A stretch of 64,000 nt of DNA, taken from positions 33,501-97,500 of the forward strand of contig JAQFVV010006508.1 in NCBI GenBank assembly GCA_028023455.1. The letters are read 5' to 3'. Numbering within the stretch: the first letter of the stretch is position 1; every line of letters begins with the position of its first letter. The stretch is from Epiperipatus broadwayi (lineage: Eukaryota; Onychophora; Udeonychophora; Euonychophora; Peripatidae). Shown here piece after piece: positions 45,384 to 59,377 of this stretch. The notes under the pieces are model-generated. The model had not been told where the DNA came from. It did no database searches and was given only the letters and a program-made list of their open reading frames with translations. Made by a program: the position numbers and the translations under genes.

Positions 45384-47134
45384 TTATTTGATTTTTAGGT
45401 TATTTGATTTCTGTAGACAAAGAACATGAAGTGAATGCAGTGACAAGCCATTAAGTCTTGTTGGTCTCTGCACTCTTCTTAAGCTAATAGCAACAGTTTT
45501 ACCCTTCCACATTAATCTAGAGCAAAGAGAGTTTATATTCTGGATAAATTTTGACGAAAATTTAATGAACGGCATGTAGTAAGCAATTCTGGGGAACAGT
45601 AACATGTTGAGTAGGGCTGCTTTTGCAAATAATGATGTATAAACTTTTGAAAGTGAATCAATTATTTTTCTTGCAGAATTCATGATAGTGTCTTGTATTA
45701 ATTTCCTCATTGCTTCATGAGAGAGACTCATTGGTAAGCCCAAAAATTTTTGTGGCATAGCTGTGAAAAGGGATGGAATGGATTTTCCAGATGAAAGTCT
45801 CCATACAGCAGATTTTCTAAGGTTAAATGCAAAAACCTGACTCTATGGTAAAATTGTCCATAATTTGAATTAGTTTTGGTATGAATTTTCTAGATGGTAA
45901 GAACACTGCCACATCATCCATGTAGGATATGTGCTGAATGGATTTATTGATCCCAGGAATGTACAATCCAGGAAGATTCATCTCTAAAGATTTAAGGAAT
46001 GTATTTATATATAGAATGAAGTGTAAGGGACTAAGAGGAGAACCATGTGGAATCGATTTGGTAGGTGTGAATGAGTTTGAAATTTTTCCATTTAATGAAA
46101 TTGCAATATGTCTGTTTAATAGAAGGTTAGTAATGATGTTCATTATACCTGTGGGAATGTTCAGACCACTTAGAAGATGTATTAGTTGAGGAATTCTGAC
46201 TGAGTCAAAAGCAATTGAAATATCAAGTTGGACAACTATTGGCTTTGACTTTTTATTTTTTTTGTATAATCCATAATTAACCCGAATAGGCAGAGTGCCT
46301 CAACTGTGGAACTACCTTTCTTTGCAAATTGAAAACTAGAGATAAAAGGCAGAATGAGATTTTGAATTTTATCTTTGATAATTGCTTCAATCAGTTTAAT
46401 AATCAATGGAGTCATCGAGATTGGTCTAAGGTTCTCCAGAGGCAATGGGATAATAGCACTCTTAAGAAATGGGACCATCACAATGGGATAGAGTTGATCA
46501 ATTGTAAGGGGACCTGAGGCAAGTAGATCAATCATTTTACTCACTATCGGTACTGTGAAGGCTTGAAGATGTTTGAACATGAATTTTGGTATTCCATGGA
46601 TTCCAGGGTGTATTATATCAGGCATGGATGAGAGTTTAGCTCTAATATCATCATTACTTATACCGTGAATTGTCTCACAAGAATATATAGATGTATCAAG
46701 CACCAAATTCTGTGAAACATCTACTAGCTTGCATTTATAATGATTTAAAATTTGTAAAATCATGCTATTACCCGAGAAAATTATATTATTCACTGTGATT
46801 GCTGATGGAATTTTAGACTTACTTTGAAAACCCATAGCACAGCTTATATACCCCCTTGAGAAGTTATGAGGTTTAGAGAGGTAAAGCCTTGCCTTTTTAG
46901 TAGCCAGATAGTCTATTAGGATTTGGTGCATCTCTACATATTGTTGCTTCAGGTCAATAATAACCTGTACAGATGCTGGTGTTGGAGGTATATCTTTCAA
47001 TGTTGTAATTAAGCTATCTGCTTTCTTAAGTAACCCAATAAGCCCTTTATTCTTTCTGGGGTAATGAGAAATCAAAGAACTAAGAATATTTATAAAAGAA
47101 AACCAAGATTCAGCTGGTGGAAGAGCTAGGATGT
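45384..47134 (-). pseudogene. LINE ORF2 reverse transcriptase domain
   Basis: Three frames in series. The first, 46236-47075, runs from the linker (ISHYPRKNKGLIGLLKKAD) through RGYISCAMGFQSKSK to the finger motifs PIVMVPFLKSAIIPLP, LENLRPISMTPLIIKLIE and FISSFQFAKKGSSTVEA. A frameshift in the A-run near 46255 leads to motif A, VVQLDISIAFDSV (about 46215). Then come IPHGSPLSPLHFILYIN (about 46040), HISYMDDVAVFLPS with the catalytic YMDD (about 45920), and SGF. The thumb frame 45384-45758 has KFLGLPMSL and SRLMWKGK...LNGLSLHSL, the L1/Tx1-style connection. All catalytic residues are present; only the frameshifts disable it. Confidence 0.82.
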
Positions 47135-47899
47135 CTATTTTCTTGAAAAAATATAAGCTTCAGTGATAATCGCCTCTGGTGTAGCAGATTTTAGCAAAAT
47201 TCTTATTGTAGATTTAAGGTGTACATAGGTTTGATTGGGTAAGTCTAATGTCAGATCAAGCATAATAGCATGATGATCAGAGAAAGGTAATGGTTGTAAA
47301 GATGGATTGATGAAGAAGTGCAGTTCTGGAGAGTAATATACTAGGTCTATAAGAGAAGAAAATTTAATTGTATAAAATGAACATGCATCATGTGGGAAAA
47401 AACCCTGTTCACACATGAAATGAGAATTTAGAAGGTGTAAAAATTTTGAATTGAAACAGTCATAAGTAGAGTTGAAGTCTCCAAGAAGAATTGTAGAAAA
47501 AGGATTTGAGATAAGTCCTAAATTAATAAGATGTATTTGATTATGAATGAGCCCAATATCTTTGTTTAAGTAGAGAAAAACTACATTGAAATTGAAAGAG
47601 TTTATACAAATGGTTATAAAGATTAAATTAGAGTTTAAAAAGCTAATTCTGAAATTTTGTATCAGAGATTGGAAAGGAATAAGAAGAGCAACCCCAGCTG
47701 ATAGGCTATTAGATGTAGAATAATGAAAGCCTAATCTGTGCAATTTGTCAATTATCTTTTAATTTGAATTATTATGCAATTTTGTCTCTCTCAAACAAAC
47801 TAAATGAGGCAAAAACTTCTTTGTCCAGTGAGCAAAAGCATCAACTCTTTTATCAGAGTTAAGCCCACGGACATTTAAGCCAGTTATTTTTAATTTCAT
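47135..47899 (-). pseudogene. LINE ORF2 N-terminus: APE-type endonuclease, one stop
   Basis: Begins at the ATG at 47899 (MKLKITGLNVRGLNSDKR, the N-terminal strand of APE-like nucleases), then VCLRETKL with the catalytic Glu, a TAA at about 47757, and continues in frame as HRLGFHYSTSNSLSAGVALLI. Further motifs are LLGDFNSTYD, HDACSFY...SLIDLVYYS and SDHHAIMLDL with the catalytic His. The endonuclease nicks the target so that its 3' OH primes reverse transcription. The frame breaks at a T-run near 47145, before the reverse transcriptase region. Confidence 0.82.
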
Positions 47900-48011
47900 T
47901 CAATATATATAAAGAAAAAAAAGTTTAAAGAATTAGCTTGAGTCTAGATATTTTAATATTTAAAAAAAAAAAAAAAACATTTAGAGTATGAGTGACGATT
48001 CTTCAATCTTA

Positions 48012-50028
48012 TCATGTTTTTTTAATCAAGGTTATCTGTAATATTAATATTATGTTCAATACCCATAAGTTTTTGAGGAGTGACTTTTTTGTAGAAATCT
48101 TGTCCATGTTTGAATTCCCTTTAGAAGTGATGTCAGACATCTGAGATTTAATTAATGTTAATTTCAGATTGTCAGCTTTAAGTTTTTTGCTCTTGACATT
48201 TGTTTTGCACAATTCATTTCCAGAAGAACTTTTATTTGAGTCTGACAAATCCTCAGAAGTCATTGAATGTGATTTTTCAATAAAATTTCTATTACCTCCT
48301 CCTGCCTTTCTTTTGGATTTTTGATGAGTATAAGAATAATTTGTTGTCATAATTCCATCCGAATCAGAGTCCATTAAGTGTGACTTGTTATCTATAATCA
48401 TTTGCATGTCATATTGCTCTTCTACAATATGGTTCTTTACAGGAAGTACAGGCATCAGAACTTCATGACTTTGTTTTTCTACAATATGGTTCTTTACAGA
48501 AAATATAGGCATCAGAACTTCATGAGCTTGAGGCTGTATGAATAATTCTGAAGGTGATTGTAATGTAGCAAGTATATTTTGATTTGAAGACCTATCACAG
48601 TTATGGAATTTGCTGTTTCTTCCCTTGCATTTAATGCAAATTCTAGCAGGGCAATCTTTTATGAGATGTGTTCTTAGATGGCATAGGAAACACTGTGGGG
48701 GAATACCCTGAAATGAAATTATAAGAGGAGCTGACTCTGCACAATGAATTGTAGGAATTGAAGTAGGAGACACACCTTTAATCAGTGATAATTTAAATAG
48801 AGCAGAGTTTGTAATGACTTCAGTATTTTCCCTTTTTTCCAATATCTATTTGACTCTGAAATTGAACCATAAGGTTTAATAATTTTTGGAGATCATGTTG
48901 CCCAAAATTCAAATAACAGTTTCTTATATGGCCTGATAAGATTACTGGACTGTTCATGTTTACATTAACCACTATTTTGTTGTTAATGATTTTAAGAGAA
49001 TTTAGTAAAATGCTTTTCTGTAGAATATTATAACATTGAATTATAAGATACCTATTATTTGGGTGATTTAGCAATTGATAAATATGAGACCATAATTTTT
49101 TTTCAGTAATTTCTTGGCAAAAATGATCAACAGAAAATCTAAAAAAATCTTTGTTTCTGTTTGTAACTGCCAGAACAATTGATTTTTCATTAGTGTAGTT
49201 GAGGAAAGATATTAGAAGCTGATCAGGATAGATTCATTAAACTGAGAAATAATACTATTGATTTCATCTTGGTCTAAGTTACCATCGAGGCTGAATCATT
49301 ATTAAAAATATTTTGCAATGAGGGAGATGTATCTTCATCACAAATATTGAATATATTATTATTAGATAAAGAATTGTTATCATGATTAACTCCTGATGTA
49401 TTACATGGATTTAAGAGTATATTAGCATATGATTCTTTTTCAGAGTTGCTTATAACTGAAGTTGATTGAAGCAGTGAATGATTTATCTCATTACTTGATT
49501 TCTTATTGGATATATCCAAATTAAAACTAGATTTAATAGTATTACATTTGTTATAAACAAATGAATCATTTTTAGCATTTGTAATTTTATTTTTATCAAG
49601 TTGTGAGAAATGTTCTCCTTCCATAATGTCACCATTTTGCACAAAATCATTGGATTTATTTTGTAATAAAAAATATCTTTCTTAGAAATAAATTTATTCA
49701 TTTTAGCAACATTTTCACTTAATGATTTATTAAAAACAGAACTTTTTTTATTCTTTGAATTTCTTAAAAGCATCGTTATAACTTCAGCATTGTTATCGCT
49801 AACTTTTTTAACTCGACTATTTTTAACTTGATTATTTTTAAAATTTGAAACTATCTCTGTGACATTGCTATCATTTGATGAAAGTTGTTTAAACTTTTGG
49901 GATTCATATAATAAAGGTAGATCTTTCTTATCAAACATGTTTTCAATTGAGGAAGAGAGAGAAAAATATTTCTTACCATTTTTCTTCTTTGTAGATGTTC
50001 TAAACTTTGATTTAATAATGGATTCCAT
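48012..50028 (-). pseudogene. LINE ORF1: RRM-like and CCHC nucleic-acid-binding protein
   Basis: Starts at the ATG at 50028 (MESIIKSKFRTSTKKKN...), a Lys/Ser/Asn-rich region, then changes frame several times. The central part, about 48840-49180, reads FFRFSVDHF...LWSHIYQLLNHPNNRYLIIQCYN, matching the ORF1 of the plus-strand copy and resembling an RRM fold. Next comes the zinc knuckle CFLCHLRTHLIKDC (CX2CX4HX4C) followed by CIKC...HNC at about 48590-48680. A 19-residue tandem duplication (HEVLMPI.SVKNHIVE type) follows at about 48422-48540. ORF1 proteins bind LINE RNA and act as chaperones in the ribonucleoprotein. The frameshifts indicate a dead copy or sequencing indels. Confidence 0.75.
48422..48540 (-). 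repeat. In-frame 57-bp tandem duplication inside LINE ORF1
   Basis: TACAATATGGTTCTTTACAG recurs at about 48424 and 48481, each followed by a near-identical segment that ends ATCAGAACTTCATGA. It encodes two copies of a 19-residue unit. Confidence 0.8.
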
Positions 50029-50030
50029 AT

Positions 50031-50639
50031 TTCATTCTATTTTTTTCTTACTTGAGCTTGAATTCGTTAATTCCTCTGAAGCTAGAGAACTATCTTTAAA
50101 CATATTTACTGTGAAGTTTGGATAGCAAATAATAATCAAACCACTGGGGTTTGAAATTAAGAAATAACTAAAAAATAAGAAAAAAATGGCACTTATTATA
50201 AGACCTAGAATAAGGCAGAAAATATTTGTAGCATTTATTAATAATATGAAAAAAATGTGCATAAGAGATACATTTTTAAAAAATATACATTAAAAGCTAT
50301 GACCTAGAACAACCTGCCTCCCCACAAGTAGTATACAAAATAATTTGCCCACAAGAGAGTTGTGATGCCACATATTACAGTGAAATTTGCCTATGGTTAG
50401 TGCCAGAGAGGCTCAACCTAAAAATGTATACAAAAGAGCACAGAATAAAATGAAGGCACCTCAGCATTCTTGGATCAACAAAAGGTGTTTACCCACAGGT
50501 TTGAACCCAACAATCCCAGGTTTGTGTGCTCTGAGTGAAGTGATACTAAAATGAAAATAAAAGAATCATTTTATCATGAACAACCCGAATGCCATCAATA
50601 GACGAAATACATGTTTCGTAATTTCAAAAAAAATAAGCG
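50031..50639. other. Probable LINE 5' UTR, then an unclassified GC-richer block
   Basis: 50031-50270 could be 5' UTR of the minus-strand LINE. 50290-50560 is less AT-rich. On the minus strand it has GGGTTCAAACC (about 50498-50508), resembling a Pol III B box, but no A box or duplication was found. Confidence 0.35.
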
Positions 50640-51165
50640 AGTTAAATGATTTGCCTAGATTTTCATATAAAACACTGGTCTGTATCACTAATGATAAAGG
50701 CTATGAATATGTGAGTTAATCAACCCCCAAAGCTTTACTTAATTTTCTTAAAACATCCAGTAGGAAGCAATTTAGTTATAATGGTCCTAAATTATTTAAT
50801 ATTTATTTATAAGAGATTGTTCTGTGAATTTAATGAACACTATCTTATTTGATTTTTAAAAAGCATTTATGGCACTGGTTATATTATGCTAAGCATTAGT
50901 TTTATTTTATTTATTTTTTTTGTTTATATTATATGTTATGATGTAATTATTTACTACTGTGATTGAATTGCCAAATGCAATATCTGTGTGATTTTAATAG
51001 TTTATGTTATATTTATACTTTTTTTTTTGTATTTTATTAGTGTTTTTAGTTGTTACATTTAAATTCCTCACACAAAATTTTTCTTGTATGGAATTTATCT
51101 CACTGTATTATACATTTATTGTTTGCTTCATAATGAATAAATAAATAAATAAAATAAATAAATAA
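50640..51165 (+). pseudogene. CR1/Jockey-like LINE 3' end with (AATA)n tail
   Basis: A plus-strand frame gives FLKTSSRKQFSYNGPKLFNIYL and, after stops, LSYLIFKKHLW. It resembles the common LINE C-terminus 'R-SF-Y-GPKLWN-LP...SL--FKK-LK--L'. About 300 bp of AT-rich 3' UTR follow, ending TTGCTTCATAATGAATAAAT in an (AATA)n run at 51133-51165, a typical tail of CR1/Jockey-type elements. The copy is very old and 5'-truncated. The identification depends on one motif plus the tail. Confidence 0.45.
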
Positions 51166-51167
51166 AA

Positions 51168-51579
<412 letters not shown>

Positions 51580-51809
51580 CCACAAACTATTGAAATAATA
51601 ATCAAAAAATAATAATAATTTTTTACAACAGCTATATAATCAAGCAATTTTTTTATACATTAAAAAGCTTTTTCAGCATCTGCTTTGATGCCCTTTTCAA
51701 ATATTACTAATCTATTTAATGTTAAAAATATTTTTAATGTATAAAATTATTATTTCATTATATAGCTGTTGTAAATAATTATTACTATTTTTTGATAATT
51801 ATTTTGTGG
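51580..51809. mobile_element. MITE-like hairpin element (about 80-90-bp arms)
   Basis: The left arm from CCACAAA (51580-51667) and right arm (51731-51809, ending TTTGTGG) are reverse complements with several differences and small indels. Both contain ACAACAGCTATATAAT. The 63-nt loop holds AGCATCTGCTTTGATGCCC. It could be a small non-autonomous foldback/MITE or an inverted duplication. No clear target duplication flanks it. Confidence 0.6.
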
Positions 51810-52449
<640 letters not shown>

Positions 52450-52559
52450 CAAACAACGGTCCTCTACCCTTTCTTCTATAACTTTTAAATAAGCACATCT
52501 TTTTAATTCTTCTTACCTCTTGCTTACTTTCTCTTATTAAATATATTTATTGACTATAT

Positions 52560-53200
52560 TCCTTGATTTTTCTTTTATTAATATTTTTTTTCAGTTTGCA
52601 ATATTTTTATGTTATTATAATTGAAATCAAAACTATATATACATGATTTATTAAGGACATAATAAATGGAAGCTGGTGTAATATTATTATCTTTAGAATT
52701 TTGTTTAGCATTTTGAACCCTATTAATAACAAGTGTTCTTTTGTTCTTTTGTCCAATGTGCACCTCAATTCACCTATATATCTTCTACCACAACTACACA
52801 TCCAATTATAAATGATATACATTTTATTTGTAAATAAGGTTTTATCTTTAGAGTTATTTATTAATTTATTTCATAAAATGTAAAAAATGTAATGTCACAT
52901 ATATCTTTATAATTTTTTTTTTTTTTTATGGAACTTGCCTGTTGATTTGAAATATATGGTATTGATATCCAAATTTTATTATCAAAGGAATTAATATCAT
53001 TATTAATCTTATTTTTATTTTTGTGTTTATATTTTGAATTAAAAAAATTTAATAGTATAATAAATATGTTCATAATTATATCCAACATTTAACAATTCTT
53101 TAGAATACCTTTCAATATTTTTGCCTTTATCTGATGAATATTTACAAAGATTATCATTTCTAAATAAGAAGGATTTCAAACCTGCCATTTTATGTTACAT
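52560..53200 (-). pseudogene. Penelope-like element remnant: linker, GIY-YIG and C-terminus
   Basis: Minus-strand order: MAGLKSFLFRNDN (about 53190), KNIERYSKELLNVGYNYEH (about 53085-53130), then frame 52861-53088 with IWISIPYISNQ (the IPY linker). Frame 52607-52822 follows with IYNWMCSCGRRYIGEL and RCTLDKRTKEHLLL, an intact-looking GIY-YIG N-terminus. Frame 52578-52763 then gives the downstream part (ASIYYVLNK...NIKILQTEKK). It matches the order seen in the copy at 36849-37545 but is a separate, similarly decayed copy. The reverse transcriptase core is missing. Confidence 0.75.
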
Positions 53201-53372
53201 TGGTACTCATGATTTATATAAAATGTAGTCTCTTTTTACTATTGGTTTAATAGTCATATAGTAATATAATTTATCTCTGTTTCTAAAAAAAATTACATTT
53301 TTTTAATTACTATATTTTCTAATGTTTATAAGTTTAAATATATTATTTTTAAGAAATATAGACATCAATTTG

Positions 53373-53373
<1 letters not shown>

Positions 53374-53448
<75 letters not shown>
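53374..53448. repeat. Two short (TA)n runs split by ACAAATT
   Basis: 53374-53411 and 53417-53448. They lie about 30 bp from the left end of the TIR element at 53480. Confidence 0.93.
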
Positions 53449-53451
<3 letters not shown>

Positions 53452-53479
53452 TCCTCACTTCTGGGGAAAATATAATATA

Positions 53480-54649
53480 CCTGGGTCTCTTTTTACACGG
53501 ACTTATTTAACATGATCTTAAAGTTACGCGATTTGTGTACGTCAACCTCTGATAATGCTCTATTACTTTAAATAATAAATTTTATGCACTTACGTTATAT
53601 TGAAAGTAATAGCACATTATTGGAATTCTACTTTCATCTTAGTAATTTCAATATTGTTTTATAATAGTAAGATTTTATTCAATAATAAAATTAAAATCAT
53701 GATTTCCACATTTTATGTACACACACATTACATTTTACAAGATTATAATGTAAATTTCTTTGAACATTGTGCGTGTTAATTTTGCATTTTAAATCACATT
53801 CTGTTTTTGCTTTTTAAAAAAGAGTGTAATCAATTATTAATCATTTAGTGTCCACAAGTTTATTTTTAAAAGATCAGTAATAGCAGTGGGTGCAATTAAA
53901 ATCTTATTTTTAATTGTAATTAACAATTTAAAAATTACTTAACGGGCGACTTGAAATTAATGTGATGTAAAACGAAATTTGATTTTTAAATGGAATTGAA
54001 AATTAAAGACAAAAATAAGAATTTAATTTTTAGTTGTTAGTTTTAATTAATTTTTTTCCAGCAGTGGTGAATAAATGTCTTTTTATTATCATAAGTCTAA
54101 GTTCATAAACATTTAATAAAATCATTGTTGTCATCAACAGAAAATCATTAACAATACATGAGAGTGAACTTGGCACTAGTTGTATTTACTCTTGTGAGAA
54201 TAATTGCTGATATATTCTTGACTTCGTTTAAGGAGAAGCCAAATACATCACATCACATGAGAATCTGATTTTTTACTAGTTTGCAAATGAACGTGTTTTG
54301 GGCAAATAGCAATAATAATTAAAACATGTATAAAAAAATGTAACTGTACTGTAAATTATGCATAAAAATATATTATTTTGAATAAAATTAAATATTATAG
54401 TTAAAAAAGTTTGTCTTGTATCAATTTTTTTTTAATTTGAAATTTTTTATTAGTCATATTGTATTTCCTTTTTTTTTTTTGTGCACGAATTTTAAAGTAA
54501 TTTTACGTTGGTGCTTTGTTTTTATGCGAATTTTGAAAAATCACTGACCACATCTCCTTTTTTTCAATGTAAGTTACATCTATTTTTGTGCAATTTTGTT
54601 TGCATGTGTTTTCAGAGGAACCTATCTATCGCGTAAAATGAGACCCAGG
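53480..54649. mobile_element. Candidate non-autonomous TIR DNA transposon (about 1.17 kb)
   Basis: The left end CCTGGGTCTCTTTTTACACGG is truncated here to its core CCTGGGTCTC-TTTTAC-CG at 53480-53500. The right end 54629-54649, read on the minus strand, has the same core, 18 of 21 positions agreeing. TTACGCGAT is repeated subterminally (about 53522 and 54628-54635 inverted). TA precedes the left end and TGTA follows the right end. No transposase frame exists inside. The TA context suggests Tc1/mariner-pogo relatives, which is inference. Confidence 0.55.
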
Positions 54650-55354
<705 letters not shown>

Positions 55355-55375
55355 CTGATTAAGTTAAATGAACTT

Positions 55376-56260
55376 TTGACACAAAAAATAGCTCAACCAC
55401 TGGTTGACTTCATCCATGACTTTCTATGTTGGTTGGACAGAAATATTGTGGCATTTTTCAGAAACCAGTGCTTCTCCATGAAACAAGGCTGGCCTATGGG
55501 ACTACCACTGAGTGGTGTAGTCACCAGCATCTTCCTAAACTATTATGAGAGAAAAATCATACCTAGTCTAAACCTACCATGCCTTCTAGCATACACTAGA
55601 TATGTGGATGACCTGTTCATTGCTGCCACCCCCGAGATCATTACACAGATTAAAACCGAAATAGAAGCCAACACAGCACTAGTTGTTAATGTCACAACTG
55701 AAAACACTCACCAACAAGTCAAATACCTTGATGTCAAAATAAAAAGAGAAAATAACCACTGCCATTATAGCATGGCCATCAAATCGTTGGAAATCAGATG
55801 CCATACACACACCCAATCTCACACACCCACAGCACATAAATTATCGGGTCTAGCATCTTTTTTGCATAGAAACAGATTGTTGTGTAAAATCGAGGCAGAT
55901 GCAAAAACAAATGTAGCAGAATATAGAAATGATCTACTGAATTTAGGCTTCAGACAATCCATCATCGACAAAAAAATCTCACACATTCAGTATAAACCTC
56001 TCAACTCTCATGTCACACAGGATAAACCCAGATTATTACTTCCATACATACCCAATTTACACAAGAAACTACATTCCATCCTTAACAACAAATATCAGCT
56101 CTGTTTTCGAACCCCTCCAAATTCTAACAATCTAATTAACAATACCAAAGATCAAACTCCACTGTTACAGACCCCCCATACAGTATATAACATTGCTTGT
56201 CCAAATAACTATTGCAAAGGCACATATTATGGGGAAAGCAGAGCATTTTTGGCCACATGA
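55376..56260 (+). pseudogene. PLE reverse transcriptase (C-terminal half) with GIY-YIG start
   Basis: 294 open codons. Residues about 28-55 read FRNQCFSMKQGWPMGLPLSG...IFLNYYE, the PLE version of the RT 'QG-PMGSPLSP' motif. YTRYVDDLFIA at about 73-83 carries the catalytic Asp pair. QVKYLDVKI and the thumb region follow. Then FLHRNRLLCKIEAD...YRNDLLNLGF..SIIDKKI and LPYIPNLHKKL form the IPY linker. VYNIACPNNYCKGTYYGESRAF is a GIY-YIG start in which the usual YIGE is YYGE. The frame stops at 56258-56260. The fingers and motif A are missing, consistent with 5' truncation at the (TAA)n boundary. Confidence 0.82.
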
Positions 56261-56480
56261 TTGGCACAACACAAGTATTCGTACAATAGAGCTCGCAACG
56301 ATTCTTCTACTTATTCAGTTTTTTATCAGCACCAGTGCACAAGTCACCATGAGTGAATTCCTGACAATCCTACCATTGTATGTAGAGAGAGACATGACCT
56401 CAAAAGAAAGATCAAAGAGGCTTTATTTATCTCTCGCGACAGCGATGCCATAAACAGGAAGGGCACACGTTTTTCTCTAT
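56261..56480 (+). pseudogene. PLE C-terminal tail in other frames
   Basis: After the stop, another frame reads HDLKRKIKEALFISRDSDAI, then NRKGTRFSLSKRW (about 56395-56490), the usual 'KR-IKEALHI......LNRD-G..LS..W' ending of PLE polyproteins. The zinc/His region between is scrambled by frameshifts. Confidence 0.65.
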
Positions 56481-56646
56481 CAAAAAGATGGAATTAGCAT
56501 ATTTGCATAAATTTAAATGTAAGCAAGCTATGATTATGAAGGCAAGATCCTTTCAAAGTGCTCAGCTGTTTTAATATTTTTAGTTAGCTATTTGTATTTT
56601 TATTAATAGCTTTTGGGAGCAGTTGCGCCGCACACACACTTGTGCT

Positions 56647-57211
<565 letters not shown>

Positions 57212-57306
57212 TAACTGAAACACAGGCTTATTATATATCCACCTGTGTCTAAGATAGACTGGAGAGTGGTGGGTTGTGTGAAAGTCTGTGTTCATATACC
57301 CTATAT
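57212..57306. mobile_element. Short insertion with 13-bp direct repeats, related to 2591-2844
   Basis: AATAACATTTTAG occurs at 57199-57211 and 57307-57319, flanking a 95-bp segment. The segment joins CTGAAACACAGGCTTATTAT (also found inverted at 2822-2841) to GGAGAGTGGTGGG...GTGTGAAAGTCTGTG (also in both arms at 2591-2799). Same family, different internal arrangement. The direct repeats suggest insertion by target-primed reverse transcription or a similar process. Confidence 0.6.
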
Positions 57307-57319
57307 AATAACATTTTAG

Positions 57320-59136
57320 GTAAATTACATACTTCTTCATTTCAAAAATAAAAGTAAAATAATAAAATGTAAAAGTACATAAGCCTTCACTCTGACTTAT
57401 AACTTTTAATATTTCTTTACAATAATCACAATACTATTAATAATAATAATTACACATACAATTATACCTTAAACTATATTATTTACCAATTGACCAGTAT
57501 TACAATGTTTTCCTTAAGCAAAACACAAAATATGAAACATAAACTACTGAAGTAGCTCTTATTTTCAAAAAAAAAACACACTTAACAATTAAAATAGGTG
57601 ATAAAAAGATACAATATTAATCACAAATGCAACATAAAACTATCAATTTATATTTTGAGTTAAAGACATAAGCAAAAATGTAGATATTGCACAATTTAAT
57701 TGTTTTGATCATTTTCTTATGATGTTTACTTTGATCATTTTCTTATTAGCAGAGTTACTAATAGAATTTGAAGATATTGCTAATTAAATTTCCAAAGCAT
57801 GATATCGCCTATAAATAAATAATTACATACAAGGTGTCTACTATGATTAAATTCCAGGAATCCCGGTCTTACAGTACCTTTATTTAAATTAATTTTTGAT
57901 GGATTATTTTTTTCTATTTTTTTACTACTTGGATTTGAACCAAAATAGTTCAGAGTATTGTACATGTTTTCTTTTTAGTTTTTTTTTTTTTTTTTTTATT
58001 AAGCATTTTGATAAACTGGAGATATGAGATTAAGTTTATTTAGAATTAACTGACTTAAAATACCAGGCTTTTTAATATAAGAAAATGACAATAAATTTCA
58101 GCAGAATTCATGATATATTTATCATGTACATTGGAATATTTCTGTGAATATTTCATTTATAACAAAATTTTAAAAATCAAAGATTTTCACTTTTTTTAAA
58201 TGTAGTCCAAAATCATATATCAGAGTGATTTGGATAAAGCCACATTTTGTATTGCAAATGTCAATAAATCTCATAGCATCTCATAATTAATACCTTTATA
58301 TAAATAAATGATTAATGTTTTCATTCACTTTATCAAAGGAAATTTATTTATTTTAGTAAATTGTATATTGTCGATTTAAAAAAAAATGTTTTAGGGGATC
58401 ATAGTAAACGATCCAGAATTGGACATAATGAAAAAAAAGTTTGAATTAGTATAAAGTAGAAAGTTGTTTACAATCCATATGTATATATAGTAGGACATTT
58501 ATTTATAAACCACGCCAAAAACAGTATGAAAAACATTAATTATTGCAAAACTCAAAGTTAAAATATCCACTTCAAAAATAACATTTATGAAATATAACAT
58601 TAATCTTGTAAGACATATATCAATGAAACCAGATAGCTTATTAGACAATGAAAAAATGTATGATAAAAGACTAATGAGGAAAACCTGATATTTCTAAAGT
58701 TGCTAATTATTTATAAACCAATGAATATGTGTTTTATTGAGAAAAGACAAAACATCTAACTAGAGAGAACAAAAATTAAAGATGCTTATCACATACCAAT
58801 GCATAGTGGATGGAAGAATGTTTGCTAAACATGACATCAGAAAAATGAGGAAATGAAAAGGACTTTCATAAATAAGTATATAAATTTCTATTGATTTTTT
58901 TTAACAGGATAACTTAATTGTTGTGACTGTAATCTTGAGTCTAAACATTTCATGATATGAAGGTCTATTGTTTGAATAATATGATAGTGTTGTCACTGGT
59001 TGCACCAACAAGACATGAAAATAATAGCACTCAAGGCATTGTAAGTTCAAATAAAATTTGAATTTTTCTAAAGAGATTTTTTGATATGAGGAGAATAAAC
59101 CAACACCACAATAATTAACATAAATAATACAATGTT

Positions 59137-59141
<5 letters not shown>
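57320..59141. other. AT-rich non-coding stretch
   Basis: No gene recognised. A 61-codon minus-strand frame at 57780-57965 has ordinary composition but no motif I know. There is a direct repeat TTTGATCATTTTCTTAT near 57702 and 57730. Confidence 0.35.

Positions 59142-59171
<30 letters not shown>
59142..59171. repeat. Short (TA)n
   Basis: 30 bp of alternating TA about 200 bp upstream of the plus-strand LINE ORF1. Confidence 0.92.
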
Positions 59172-59177
<6 letters not shown>

Positions 59178-59377
59178 TAATAATTATGAAAAGACTTCAT
59201 TTTTTTAATGCTGCAGTTTAAGCAATCTTATATACTGTTTTAAATTATTAGATCATCTGGAAACTTTTTATTCAGGTTAGTCAATTTTGGTATAAGTATT
59301 TGTTAGAATTTAGTCGAAGGAAAAGCTAATTTAATATCTGACTACTGTTAGTTAATTATTTCTACGTTAAACGCCTA

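Larger units (their letters stand above)
44564..50030 (-). mobile_element. Near-full-length Tx1/L1-type LINE
   Basis: About 5.5 kb on the minus strand in the order ORF1 (coiled/charged N-terminus, RRM-like fold, CCHC zinc knuckle), ORF2 (APE-type endonuclease, reverse transcriptase, C-terminal Cys/His domain), 3' UTR with AATAAA near 44585 and a (TA)n end. The layout and the C-terminal domain style match the Tx1/L1 group. Several frameshifts in A/T runs break both ORFs. A homologous but clearly divergent element lies at 59378-64000 on the plus strand. Confidence 0.82.
55355..56640 (+). mobile_element. 5'-truncated Penelope-like element
   Basis: About 1.3 kb that is clearly less AT-rich than its surroundings, lying between (TAA)n arrays on both sides. 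It encodes the C-terminal half of a PLE reverse transcriptase, the linker and part of the GIY-YIG nuclease, followed by about 180 bp of 3' sequence with a weak hammerhead-like core (56533-56558: ATTATGA, AAGG/CCTT stem, TCAAAG). It is less decayed than the other PLE copies. Confidence 0.8.
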
